DNA from: Nostoc desertorum CM1-VF14
GTDB taxonomy: Bacteria; Cyanobacteriota; Cyanobacteriia; Cyanobacteriales; Nostocaceae
Length of the DNA: 34,077 bases
Direction: 5' to 3'
NCBI GenBank assembly: GCA_019359245.1
Contig: JAHHHR010000080.1
Span: 1-34,077, forward strand
Made by a program: the position numbers and the translations under genes. Below the pieces are notes generated by a model that saw only the letters and a program-made list of their open reading frames with translations, did not search any database and was not told the origin of the DNA. Positions 7,829-17,026 of the stretch are shown here, piece after piece; position 1 is the first letter of the stretch; every line of letters starts with the position of its first letter.

Positions 7829-8518
7829 ATGCCATCTACCCCAATCAAAATTCTCTTAGTAGAAGATGATGAACTCTTTCGTTTAGGTTTGTACGTGCGA
7901 TTGCAACAAGAAACTGGCTTAGAGATTATTGCTGAGGCCGAAGATGGAGAAACAGCTATTGAGTTAATTAACCAAAAATCTTTCGATGTAGTGCTACTAG
8001 ATGTGGGATTGCCAGGAATTGGCGGAATAGAGGCCTGTCGCCAAATTAAGCAGCAAAATCCTCAGTTACCAGTTTTAGTTTTGACTTCCCACTCCCAAAA
8101 ATCTCTAATTGCCCGATTAATTGAAGCAGGCGCTCAAGGCTACTGTCTCAAAGGAGTGGCAGCAGAAAAATTAGTGCTGGCACTTCGTTCTGTCGCTGCT
8201 GGGGCATCCTGGTGGGATGAAACTGCAACCAAAGAAATTCGTTCTACTTTTGCATCCGATCTTGGCGAACCTAACTCAGAAAATATCTCAAAACTTTCCA
8301 ACCCCCTAACCCAACGCGAACAAGAAATTTTGTCATTGTTGGCAGCTGGAAAAACTAATCAAGAAATTGCTCTGGCACTTTACATCACACCTGGGACTGT
8401 GAGGGTTCATGTTCATGCGATTTTGCAGAAATTAGAAGTGCGTGATCGCGCTCAAGCTGTTGTTGTTGCTCTACAAAAAAGGTTAATCAAAGGTAACTTG
8501 AATGTAGAAGATCAGTAA
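7829..8518 (+). CDS. NarL/FixJ-family response regulator
   Basis: 229 residues. The receiver domain has acidic pocket EDD at 12-14, phospho-acceptor D58 in LLDVGLPG, and the T/S and K positions in LTSHS and CLKG. A LuxR-type HTH at ~160-225 reads LTQREQEILSLLAAGKTNQEIA and TPGTVRVHVHAIL. An ATG at 7829 separated by one base from the kinase stop was chosen over an upstream in-frame ATG at 7766 that lies inside the kinase gene and adds non-receiver residues. It is the cognate partner of the kinase by arrangement. In E. coli the Kdp regulator KdpE is OmpR-type, so if this pair controls kdp the output domain has been replaced. Confidence 0.92.
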   Translation: MPSTPIKILLVEDDELFRLGLYVRLQQETGLEIIAEAEDGETAIELINQKSFDVVLLDVGLPGIGGIEACRQIKQQNPQLPVLVLTSHSQKSLIARLIEAGAQGYCLKGVAAEKLVLALRSVAAGASWWDETATKEIRSTFASDLGEPNSENISKLSNPLTQREQEILSLLAAGKTNQEIALALYITPGTVRVHVHAILQKLEVRDRAQAVVVALQKRLIKGNLNVEDQ

Positions 8519-8546
8519 TTTCAAAACTTTTTCTAAACTTGAAATT
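8517..8546 (+). terminator. Possible weak terminator hairpin after the response regulator
   Basis: AATTTCAA (8517-8524) and TTGAAATT (8539-8546) pair perfectly across a 14-base loop, overlapping the stop codon. The stem is AT-rich and not followed by a clean T-run, so termination is uncertain. Confidence 0.3.
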
Positions 8547-9213
8547 ATTCAATTCACATTAAATCTTAAAGGGTAGGGTGTAATTTTAAGACAATTAAAT
8601 TTTAGTTGCGTCAGTAGTTCATTTGTTCGCGTTGAGAGGGCTGACCTTTAAATCAATTTAAACCTCAAAAATAATGTAGGATAATCAATCACTATCAGAT
8701 TAAACTGTTGATTGCTTGATTCAGGTGACAGCCCATAACTTACTGCCGTCACAAACCAATATACGCTTAATAACACTCTCCTTTGCCATTTCTTGAGAAC
8801 AAGTAGCTTTTTATGCTAATTAAACTCGCAAAAGCTAAATCTTAATACTATCTTTGCAGGGATTTAACACCTTGCTTATTAAAAATACATTAATATTGTA
8901 TCTTATTTTGTGTTTGCACCTAGATGATATACAGTTACAGTACCACAGACAATACCCAGCTTGTCAAAGGTCAGAGCCAGTACGATGCCATGAATCACTG
9001 TATTTGTACTTTGTGAGTGGCAAAGGAAGTAATCTTGTTTTCTGTGTCGCGCTTAAGCGAGAGCTTATCGCAATTGCAACCGTATTTTTAGGAAACGAAA
9101 CAATGTACACAGTATAAATGATTAAACTGGGTAAACCATGTTTTGGCTGAACAAACCGCACCTCAAGTTACGATTCAAAGCACAATTAACATAAACATAA
9201 ATGAATTGAAGGG
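8547..9213. other. Long spacer, no supported gene
   Basis: 667 bp between the kdp-linked regulator and the convergent hybrid kinase. Small open frames on both strands (8854-9117 and 8964-9161) overlap each other antisense, have no family pattern and no ribosome site, and are not called. I see no repeat or RNA structure that I can support. Confidence 0.4.
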
Positions 9214-12200
9214 TTAAGTCTGCTGAAAACGACCTGACAAATTTGCTACCATGACTATTAACTCATCTGGATCAAATGGCTTGGATAAGTACATTTGAAA
9301 GCCTGTCAGCAGCGCCCGCCTTCGGTCTTCTTCTTTCGCATAAGCACTCAAGGCGATCGCTGGCATTTTCCCCCCTTTTTCTACTGGCAAAACCCTGATT
9401 TTACGAATAAAGCTGTAGCCATCCTCCTCTGGCATACCAAGATCCGAAATCAGTATGTGTGGCATTCCTGACTCTAGCACTGACAAGGCTTGGGCTACTG
9501 ATGCTGCTTCACTCACCAAAGCACCATGTTGTTCCAAGATAAAGGCAACAAGCTCACGTCCATCAGCTTCATCATCAACAACTAATACTCGTAAACCGTT
9601 GAGTGAAATTTGACTCTCATCGTTTCCAGAGATTGATTCTGCACCCTCAGAAATATAAGAGATGCTCATCAGAGGTAAGCGCACAGCAAAGGTTGCTCCC
9701 AGCGATCGCCCCGGACTATCGGCCTGTACTGTTCCCCCATGCATTTCCACTAAATGCCGGACTATTGTTAAGCCCAAGCCCAGCCCTCCATAGCTTCGGG
9801 TTGTACTTGCGTCTGCCTGACGGAAGCGGTCAAAGATATAAGGCAAAAAGTCAGCGTTAATACCAATACCCGTATCTTTGATTTTCAGGAGCGCATCACT
9901 ACCACTCGCTTCTAGGCAAACCTCCACCCGTCCTCCAGAAGGCGTGAACTTAACTGCATTAGTCAGCAAATTCCACACCACTTGCTGTAAGCGGCTAGCA
10001 TCCCCAAAAACACAACTCGCGCTCCCGTCAAGCATACACTCAATACTTATATTTTTACCTTCAGCTTGTGGTCTTACAGTTTCAATAGCTTGTTTAATCA
10101 CTGAGATCAAAGACAGCGAATGCTTCTCTAGCCGCAATTGTCCTCGGATAATACGTGAAACATCGAGCAAATCGTCTACTAATTTTGCTTGAGCCAAGGC
10201 ATTGCGCTCTATAGTTTCTAGCGCACGAGCAGTCGCAGCACGATCTAATTTACCTTGGCTTAACATCTTAACCCAGCCAAGCATTCCATTAAGCGGTGTG
10301 CGAATCTCATGGGAAAGCACTTGCAGGAATTCATCTTTCATGCGATTTGCTGTCTCCGCCTCTACCCGCGCTGCCTGCTGTTGAATTCGTTGCGCTCGTT
10401 CTGCTTGCGCCTGTTTACGTAGTCGAGATAATTCCAAATTTGTCCGCACCCGTGCCAGCAGTTCTCGCGCCGAGAAAGGTTTAATCAGGTAGTCATCCGC
10501 ACCCATTTCTAAACCTTCAACACGAGATTCCTCCCCTGCACGGGCAGATAGCAGAATAATCGGTACTTCACGAGTGGATGAGTGGGAGCGCAATTGGTGC
10601 AACAATTGCAAACCGTCAACTCCTGGCATCATGATGTCGCTGAGTACTAAATCTGGTATTTGTCTATGGGCTGCGGCTAATGCATCTGCTCCATTTGTGA
10701 CTGCCTCTACCTCGTAATCCGGCTGGAGTAAGTGCTTCAAATAATCGCGCATATCTGCGTTATCATCAGCTAGAAGAATGCGAGCTGGGGAGGTGTGGGA
10801 GGTGTGGGAGGATGGGGAAGAATCATTTCTGCCCACACTTCCCCTGCTCTGTTCCGGTAGCCAACGCCATGCTTCCTCAACAAAAGCAGCCCTTACTGAA
10901 GTAGTGTTCGGCAAATCATGCCCAAATACAATGTGTTCATCGGGCAGATGAGCAGTACCAGTAGGAAGTAAAACAATGAAACAACTTCCCTGATTTACTT
11001 TGCTGCTCACACGAACTGAGCCACCATGAAGTCGAATCAGATCCTGCACTAGTGATAATCCAATTCCAGAGCCTTCATAAGTGCGGCCCCGTGACCCTTG
11101 TACACGGTAAAAACGCTCAAACAAATGGGGCAATTCTGCTGCTGGAATTCCTGTACCTGTATCCTGGACTTCCAGTTCTACATATTCCGTGTACCAACGC
11201 AAGGTTACACTAATTTGCCCAATAAACGTGAATTTGAAAGCATTACTGAGCAAATTCAAAACAATCTTTTCCCACATTTGGCGGTCTACATACACCGCTT
11301 CTGGTAAAGGTGGGCAATCTACTATTAGACGTAAACCGACGCGTTCGATAGTTGAGCGGAAGACGCTGGCCAGTTCAGTTGTAAATTCAGCAAGGTCAAC
11401 AGGTTCATAAACTGCTTCAATCCGATTTGCTTCGATGCGCGAAAAGTCTAACAGTGTGTTAACTAACTTGAGCAAACGTAGACTGTTTCGGTGAACTAAT
11501 TGCAATTGCTCACGTTCCTCAGTTGTTACCTTTGACCCATTTTTGTTACTTAAAATATCCTCTAACGGGCCCAGTATTAACGTCAAAGGTGTGCGAAACT
11601 CATGAGAGACATTATTAAAAAACACTGTTTTCGCCCGATCTAGTTCTGCCAATGCTTCAGCGCGTCGGCGTTCTTCTTCGTATGCCTGAGCATTGCGGAC
11701 TAAAACCGATATCTGACCTGCGAATAATTCGTAGAACGAGCGATATCCCTCATCTAGCTCACGGCTAGGGCTAATTCCGGCTACCAGTACACCCAATGTC
11801 GCTGTCTGCCCAAATGAGGCGATCGGTAACACGATCCCAGATTTCACTGGTTCACTAAACGCACCGCCTAAAATTGTGATATATTGATCAACGCCTTCAA
11901 TTAGAATCGTTTCTCCATTTGCCGCCAACGCCAACGACCAAACATCTGTGCCATCGGTTTCTAGCTCGATCGTTCTCGGACTCACGACTTCCCCTGCTTG
12001 AATCCCCACAGTTCCTTGTAAAAGCAACCTTTTAGTATCGGAATCACGCAGATATAGCAGTGCAAACGGCACATCCATTGGGGAAGATGCAATAACGGAA
12101 AGCGCATCAAGGCAGGTTGCTTCAACGCTTTGGGTTGCGCCTGCTTTAGATGATAAATCGCGTAGCAGCCGCAATCGCCGATCCCCCAATACTTGCTGCG

Positions 12201-12672
12201 TCACTTCACTACACACCGCAAGCATTCCGACAATCTGCCCAGAATCGTCTTCTGCCGGAGCATGGGAAACACTAAAGTAGGATTCTTCCCGATAGCCGGA
12301 GCGTTCCAGCAACAGCAGCAATGCTGGTGTCAGATTTGCCACTCCCGTTGACATCACTGTTTCGATCATTGGCCCCAACGTGTCCCATGCCTCAGCGAGT
12401 GTAATCCGAATATCAATCCCAAGGGCTGCGGGATGTTTCTCGCCAATCAATTGCGAATAGGCATCGTTGTAAATTTGGATGAAATCTGTGCCCCAAGTTA
12501 AAATCATCGGATAGCTCGAAGCAAGCAGCGTCTTGACCACTGACTTGAGACTCTGCGACCATGCATCAAGCTTACCTAACGGCGTTTGCGACCAGTCCAA
12601 GCGGTTAATCCGGGTTGCCATTTCCCCACCTCGAAAATGGTCAGCAATGGAGTCAGAAATTCTTGTTTTCAT
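9214..12672 (-). CDS. Double hybrid sensor kinase (PAS-GAF-HK-REC-HK-REC)
   Basis: 1152-residue soluble phosphorelay kinase with no membrane segment. PAS ~45-160 (MILTWGTDFIQIYNDAY), GAF ~165-335, HisKA with NVSHEFRTPL (H357), HATPase ~465-570 (DTGTGI, GSGIGLSL), receiver 1 at ~630-745 (LADD, D679 in LSDIMMPG, K731), a coiled linker, second HisKA VLSHEIRTPL (H788), second HATPase ~895-1000 (DTGIGI, GLGLGL), and receiver 2 at ~1028-1148 (VVDDE, D1077 in ISDLGMPE). Two complete kinase cores in one chain is a cyanobacterial speciality. The linker SSPSSHTSHTS before receiver 1 is encoded by a short direct repeat (10790-10815). No output domain, so phosphate must pass to another protein. ATG at 12672 is in place for the PAS start. 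Monocistronic. Confidence 0.93.
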   Translation of the reverse strand: MKTRISDSIADHFRGGEMATRINRLDWSQTPLGKLDAWSQSLKSVVKTLLASSYPMILTWGTDFIQIYNDAYSQLIGEKHPAALGIDIRITLAEAWDTLGPMIETVMSTGVANLTPALLLLLERSGYREESYFSVSHAPAEDDSGQIVGMLAVCSEVTQQVLGDRRLRLLRDLSSKAGATQSVEATCLDALSVIASSPMDVPFALLYLRDSDTKRLLLQGTVGIQAGEVVSPRTIELETDGTDVWSLALAANGETILIEGVDQYITILGGAFSEPVKSGIVLPIASFGQTATLGVLVAGISPSRELDEGYRSFYELFAGQISVLVRNAQAYEEERRRAEALAELDRAKTVFFNNVSHEFRTPLTLILGPLEDILSNKNGSKVTTEEREQLQLVHRNSLRLLKLVNTLLDFSRIEANRIEAVYEPVDLAEFTTELASVFRSTIERVGLRLIVDCPPLPEAVYVDRQMWEKIVLNLLSNAFKFTFIGQISVTLRWYTEYVELEVQDTGTGIPAAELPHLFERFYRVQGSRGRTYEGSGIGLSLVQDLIRLHGGSVRVSSKVNQGSCFIVLLPTGTAHLPDEHIVFGHDLPNTTSVRAAFVEEAWRWLPEQSRGSVGRNDSSPSSHTSHTSPARILLADDNADMRDYLKHLLQPDYEVEAVTNGADALAAAHRQIPDLVLSDIMMPGVDGLQLLHQLRSHSSTREVPIILLSARAGEESRVEGLEMGADDYLIKPFSARELLARVRTNLELSRLRKQAQAERAQRIQQQAARVEAETANRMKDEFLQVLSHEIRTPLNGMLGWVKMLSQGKLDRAATARALETIERNALAQAKLVDDLLDVSRIIRGQLRLEKHSLSLISVIKQAIETVRPQAEGKNISIECMLDGSASCVFGDASRLQQVVWNLLTNAVKFTPSGGRVEVCLEASGSDALLKIKDTGIGINADFLPYIFDRFRQADASTTRSYGGLGLGLTIVRHLVEMHGGTVQADSPGRSLGATFAVRLPLMSISYISEGAESISGNDESQISLNGLRVLVVDDEADGRELVAFILEQHGALVSEAASVAQALSVLESGMPHILISDLGMPEEDGYSFIRKIRVLPVEKGGKMPAIALSAYAKEEDRRRALLTGFQMYLSKPFDPDELIVMVANLSGRFQQT

Positions 12673-13066
12673 CTGCTTGTTTAGGTGTTTCTCTCCTCGA
12701 CTAGGGACAGCCGCCTATGTTCTCCCCTACTCAAAACTTTGAAAATTGGAACAAGTCTATTCCTAGAAAATATTACTTAATATTAGCGCGATATTCTATA
12801 TTCTTCCGGTAGACATAGGGTTGAAATTCTCCGTAATCGCAAGATATGCATATCTACCACACAGATATCTCTATGAACCTCTGGTACAAAACCCCACAAT
12901 TGCTGTAACACCATCAGTCATATTTTGGGAACCAATGGTTCCCATTCGCCCTTCAAGCCCTGCCCTATCACCTCAAGGGAGCAATCAGCAATCGTAGACT
13001 ATGGAGGGGCGGTTGTAACAACGACAAAGGATTGGCGATCGCTTACGGTAGGCGTACTTTCACAAA
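12673..13066. other. Spacer upstream of hybrid kinase
   Basis: 394 bp with one HIP1 site near 13037 and no open frame with recognisable content. It should carry the promoter of the leftward hybrid kinase; I could not pick out a convincing one. Confidence 0.35.
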
Positions 13067-13199
13067 AATACTCTACCAAGTTATTCACATTGATAGAGTA
13101 TATAAATTTACTATAATCATCTTTTACCAGCATTCAGTTTATACTTTAGCAAATATTTATACCTCTGTGTAAGTACTGCAAATTTTGCTTACAGCGATC
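13067..13199. repeat. Dispersed ~133-bp repeat, copy 1
   Basis: Near-identical to 19667-19800 (about 14 differences plus one indel). Begins with the hairpin arms ATACTCTAC / (A)TAGAGTAT, continues through TATAAATTTACTATAATCAT and ends at TACAGCGATC. Here the second hairpin arm has one mismatch. It codes for nothing in any frame. It lies between the divergent hybrid kinase and the 3' end of dinB. Confidence 0.8.
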
Positions 13200-13604
13200 A
13201 AGTTGTATCAACACCAAATCAAGCTGGCTCAAGTCACCCAAAAGCAATTCTGTTATAGACAAACTTGACGGCAAAATGTCTCGGATTCCCTAATAACTTA
13301 CTGTATTCTGGAAAGTTTTGATGTCTAACTAATAATTTGGCATAACAGATACTGAAAAACTAAAATTATTAAACCTTAATGCTCCTAAAAAATTTTCTAA
13401 CTTGCTTAAGGTTTTGTTCAGTTATAGAGTTAAATATAGTGTTTGAATGAAAGTCTATATCCAGAGTAGTTAGTCAACTTCACCTTTGGGTAAAAAGCAA
13501 ATGAATATTAGATGCAATTGTATGAAGATAATGTTTACTAAATTCAATTGGCAATACTTACTGATTATATGCCCCTTGGAAGGCTCACTCCAATTGCGCT
13601 TTGC
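13200..13604. other. Spacer 3' of dinB
   Basis: 405 bp, AT-rich, between repeat copy 1 and the dinB stop. The open frame at 13548-13766 is antisense to the end of dinB and is a shadow. Nothing else supported. Confidence 0.35.
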
Positions 13605-14688
13605 TTAACAATATTTACAAAAAATACAATCCAAATTAGACAAGGAAATGCCCAACAACCTAATACTGCGATTCTCCAGGTCAATCGACTCAAACAGCGC
13701 TTTGGCTATCTCAAAAATCGTAGAGAGTTCACTGATGGGAGCAAGCATTGTTTTACTGCGGGTTAACTGATGATAGTCAGAAAACTTGACTTTCAAAGTT
13801 AATGTGCGTCCTCGTGTTTCGTGCTGATCTAACCGTTGCTCGACAATTTGAGCAATCTGTTCAAGTTCCTGCAACATCTGGCTGATATCGCTTAAGTCTT
13901 GTGCAAACGAGGTTTCTGCACCAATCGATTTGCGAACTCGATTCGCCTCAACTGGTCGATCATCTTCTGCCCTGGCAATCTTGTAATAATACTGACCAGC
14001 TTTACCAAAATGGTGTGTTAACTCAGAAAGAGTTCGCACTTTTAAATCTGCCCCAGTGTGAATGCCGAGTGAGTGCATCTTCGCCGCCGTAACTTCCCCA
14101 ATACCGTGAAACTTCTCAATCGGCAGCTGCTCTACAAAGGCGATCGCTTGTTCTGGCAAAATCACCGTTAATCCATTCGGCTTGTTCTGCCCTGATGCCA
14201 TTTTTGCAAGAAACTTGTTAATTGACACACCTGCGGTTGCCGTCAACTGGGTTTCCTGGAAAATCGCAGTTTTGATGTGTCTTGCGATAGTAGAAGCGTA
14301 GGGGATACTTTGCTTATTCTCAGTAACATCTAGATATGCTTCATCTAGTGCAACCCCTTCCACTAAATCACTGTAGCGTTTAAAGATCGCGTGGATTGCA
14401 GTAGAAATCTCTCGGTAAACGTCGAATCTCGGTCTGACAAAGATAAGCCCAGGACATTTCGCAAAAGCGGTTACTGAAGGCATTGCGGAATAAATGCCAA
14501 ACTTACGGGCTTCATAACTGGCTGCTGCAACCACACCTCGTTGATTCGGGCTACCACCGACTACTAACGGTTTACCGGGCGTAGCTAGGGTTATCCCTCT
14601 GTTCCACCGATGCGTAGAAGGCATCCATATCTACGTGAACTATTTTCCTGGTTCTAGCGACAGATTCTTGTCCCAAGGGTAGATCCAC
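13605..14688 (-). pseudogene. dinB: DNA polymerase IV, broken by a one-base frameshift
   Basis: Y-family translesion polymerase. The intact frame 13605-14624 (339 residues) contains the palm motif ALDEAYLD with the catalytic D-E pair, GVSINKFLAKMAS, the HhH segment FHGIGEVTAAKMHSLGI and the little-finger domain. Its apparent first 20 residues are nonsense. In the other frame just upstream (14625-14688) the true N-terminus is present, RKIVHVDMDAFYASVEQRDN then PSYA, including the catalytic Asp of VDMDAF. The two frames meet at GCCCGG (14577-14582): removing one C gives NPSYA-GKPLVVGG, the exact family sequence. The start would be GTG 14688 or TTG 14676. As read, the gene lacks a metal-binding aspartate, so it is either inactivated or a sequencing error. 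Confidence 0.88.
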
Positions 14689-14866
14689 TACAAGCAGTCT
14701 CGCTTTTCACACCATTTTCAAGCAAATCAAATCCTAAATTATAAATCTTATAGTACACTAGCACTAGTTTGAGCCAAATTTTGCATATCTGCAAATTATT
14801 TAAAGCTTGCTTGAACTTTCTACTATCAGCCCCGATTGGTTTTTCTGTTAATGAGTAAGTGTAGCA

Positions 14867-15799
14867 ATGTGGCTCAAATTTGGTCTAGCTCCAGATGGAC
14901 AATTAGTCTGTGTTGAAGATGTTGGTAGTGGTAAGACTGAGCTTTTATGCCCTTACTGTTACAGTGGGCTAACTGCTAAGAAAGGCAAAGTCAAACAACA
15001 TCATTTTGCACATTCTTCAGCAACCTGCTTACCTGTAGCTAATCGTGATTTCCCGATTTTACCACTGTATGATAATTTTAATATTTACCTATCGCGTAAA
15101 GATTTAGCACAGTTAAAATTGCTTTGGAAAGAATACGGCTCAATCAATTATCCTATCAGCCCTGGCTTAGTTACTCCGGGGCTTATCAAAGGTGGAATGT
15201 TCCAAAAAAACGTGTATTTAACTCCTCCAGCTTATGAATTTACTAGTTTAGGGAAAATTCCTGTTGGAGCACTAGAATTCAGTTTTTTCAACGAAGTGCA
15301 AGAACCTCTGTTACTCAAAAAGCTACTGAAACTAGAGCTAGCAGCCAAACACGCCTTATACAAAAATGCAGCAGATAAGTTATATTGCCTTACTGACTTA
15401 ACACTTTATCGCGCTCAATTCCAACGAATTTTATCTTGTTCTCTGTATTTTTTAGAGATTCAAACACACATTGGCACTTTGTACAAGATAGGAGTTACTA
15501 CTAGACCTATCCAACAGCGATTGGCAGAAATAAAAGCAGATTTACTGCCCCAGTATAAAAATGTTGCTATTCAAATACTTGGAACTTGGCCACACAGAGG
15601 TAATGTCGAACTGTATTTTAAACACCGTTATCATAATTACAATTATCGCACTGGTAGTTTAACTGAGTACTTCAAATTTGGTGCTACCGATGCTAACACT
15701 GTCCTACATGAGCTTCAACAAATGAAAGATAAAGTACTCTCTCCTGGAGAGATAGACATCCTTAAGGACAACATTAGCTTATCTCAAATTGCTATCTAG
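14867..15799 (+). CDS. CoiA-like zinc-finger / GIY-YIG nuclease-like protein
   Basis: 310 residues in two parts. The N-terminus carries CPYC (C28, C31) followed by KQHHFAHS (H45, H46, H49), the pattern of the zinc-binding head of CoiA-type competence proteins and related nuclease-associated domains. The middle (60-190) is not recognised. Residues ~193-280 read as a GIY-YIG/T5orf172-type nuclease fold: LYFLEIQ in place of 'GIY', LYKIGVTTRPIQQRL with the conserved K-I-G and R218, and a later glutamate in NVELYFKHRY (E248) where the catalytic Glu of the fold falls. It is predicted to bind and possibly cut DNA. Free-standing gene, 5' region 240 bp from the divergent dinB. The domain assignment rests on motifs, not a full alignment. 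Confidence 0.7.
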   Translation: MWLKFGLAPDGQLVCVEDVGSGKTELLCPYCYSGLTAKKGKVKQHHFAHSSATCLPVANRDFPILPLYDNFNIYLSRKDLAQLKLLWKEYGSINYPISPGLVTPGLIKGGMFQKNVYLTPPAYEFTSLGKIPVGALEFSFFNEVQEPLLLKKLLKLELAAKHALYKNAADKLYCLTDLTLYRAQFQRILSCSLYFLEIQTHIGTLYKIGVTTRPIQQRLAEIKADLLPQYKNVAIQILGTWPHRGNVELYFKHRYHNYNYRTGSLTEYFKFGATDANTVLHELQQMKDKVLSPGEIDILKDNISLSQIAI

Positions 15800-15881
15800 C
15801 CTATACTCATGCGGGAGCAACAGCCAATTTCCATCTTTCTATGCGATCGCTAAAGCAACACTAATTGCTATCTAAGCGAAC

Positions 15882-16060
15882 GGCGATCGCAGATGTTGGA
15901 ATTGTCACTCCAGGATAAGTCTACAATCTCATCTCCCGGCAATGGCAACCAGAAGTGGTGAAGGGCTACTGGGAGCTAGGGAGCTATCTGGAGGTGTGCT
16001 GTGGGGGGCGGGTGCTTTTATGTGTTCAGTGGGGAGTATGTGGTGGTGGAGAGTTGGAGC
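15882..16060 (+). pseudogene. Decayed coding repeat, copy A
   Basis: Nucleotide-level relative of 33345-33520. Frame-matched translation here runs TPG-stop-VYNLISRQWQPEVVK then GYWELGSYLEV; the right-hand copy reads TPVQVHNPVSRQWQPGVVKDY. A TAA sits where the other copy has CAA. Both copies start at GGCGATCGCAGATGT. It looks like the remnant of a small protein with an SH3-like 'V-x-V-x-N-P...W-x-P-G-V-V' segment; the parent family is unknown to me. It fills most of the 308-bp gap before the GNAT gene. Confidence 0.65.
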
Positions 16061-16107
16061 AGTTAAATAGAATTTAGGAAGTAATTGAATCATAGGCAGA
16101 CAAACTT

Positions 16108-16605
16108 GTGGTTAAAGTTCACTTGCGTAAAATTACAAAAGAAAATCTTCTTTCATGCCTCAGTCTTCAGGTCTGTGAAGAGCAGAAAAATTTGGTTGCT
16201 ACTACTGTACAATCTTTAGCACAAGCTTATGTTGATCCTAATCTTTTTCCTTTAGCAGTCTATGATGCTGCGGCGTGTGGCTATGAACAGCCGTCAGTTC
16301 CAATGGTTGGATTTACGATGTATGAGGTAGTTGCAGGTGTAGGATTCATTATGCGTTTAATGATTGACTGTAAATACCAACGTCTTGGGTATGGACGAGC
16401 AACAATGCTAGAGGTGATTCGCCGCCTCAAGCTGTGTCCTGATGTTGAAGTGATTGCCACCAGTTACCGCAAAGAGAATCAAGTTGCTGCAAAGCTGTAT
16501 CAAAGTTTAGGATTCAAAGAATGGGATATAAAATATGCTATTTCTCACCTTACCGAAGTATATGTAAAACTCGAAGAATGGAAATCAGAGCCACTGCATT
16601 CATAA
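16108..16605 (+). CDS. GNAT acetyltransferase, diamine/spermidine N-acetyltransferase-like
   Basis: 165 residues from a GTG start. Acetyl-CoA-binding motif A is RLMIDCKYQRLGYGRATM (Q91-R-L-G-Y-G). Motif B is NQVAAKLYQSLGF near 125-145. The N-terminal pattern (LRKITKENLLSCLSLQV, then a loop and VGFTMYEV) resembles the Bacillus BltD-type spermine/spermidine acetyltransferases, so a polyamine or other small amine is the likely acceptor; the substrate cannot be fixed from sequence. Monocistronic, preceded by pseudogene debris. Confidence 0.82.
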   Translation: MVKVHLRKITKENLLSCLSLQVCEEQKNLVATTVQSLAQAYVDPNLFPLAVYDAAACGYEQPSVPMVGFTMYEVVAGVGFIMRLMIDCKYQRLGYGRATMLEVIRRLKLCPDVEVIATSYRKENQVAAKLYQSLGFKEWDIKYAISHLTEVYVKLEEWKSEPLHS

Positions 16606-16667
16606 GAAATTTGGAAGCCACAACATCTCTTGAGGGGCCCCCACCTTCCCCTTTACCGCGCTTCTGA

Positions 16668-16776
16668 AGTCTCTTGACTAGTACTGGTATACGTGATTAC
16701 TGCTATTTATCAAAGTCAACAGCTTTGGGGGCTGCTAGCAGTTTACCGAAAGGAGAAAAATTTGAAAGATGAATAG
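16668..16776 (+). pseudogene. GAF-kinase fragment with a microhomology deletion
   Basis: 16690-16776 reads YVITAIYQSQQLWGLLAVY then RKEKN..stop and matches 25328-25383 of the GAF histidine kinase almost base for base (about 4 differences over the first 56 bases). The 26 bases before it (16668-16693) match 24708-24733, upstream of the same kinase, with 3 differences. The two matches meet at TACG, which is present at both parental breakpoints. This is a partial duplicate that lost about 595 bp. Confidence 0.7.
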
Positions 16777-17026
16777 AAAAGGGCTTTGATGCCGCTAGCT
16801 CCGTCTTCATACGCATTTAGTTGAAGGTGTCATAAAGCTAATTGAAGTAGATCCACAGGAGACATAGCACCATAGACAAACTAATCTAGGGATGAACTAT
16901 CTTACTGACAGGGCACATCAGGTAATGCATTACTGGGAGTTCAAGTGGGAGCATTATAGTTATCAATAAATCGTCGTTTTCAGGAAGTTCTGTAACGGCA
17001 CTCTAAATAATATTTGAGGCACTTTA
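16777..17026. other. Spacer, no supported gene
   Basis: 250 bp after the GAF fragment. All frames are broken. No motif recognised. Confidence 0.35.

Noticed and set aside
8854..9161. Small genes in the spacer after the kdp-linked regulator
   Set aside because: Two antisense frames with atypical composition, no start signals and no recognised motif.
14761..14881. TTTGAGCCA/TGGCTCAAA inverted repeat around the start of the GIY-YIG gene
   Set aside because: Arms are ~100 bp apart and one lies in coding sequence; likely chance.
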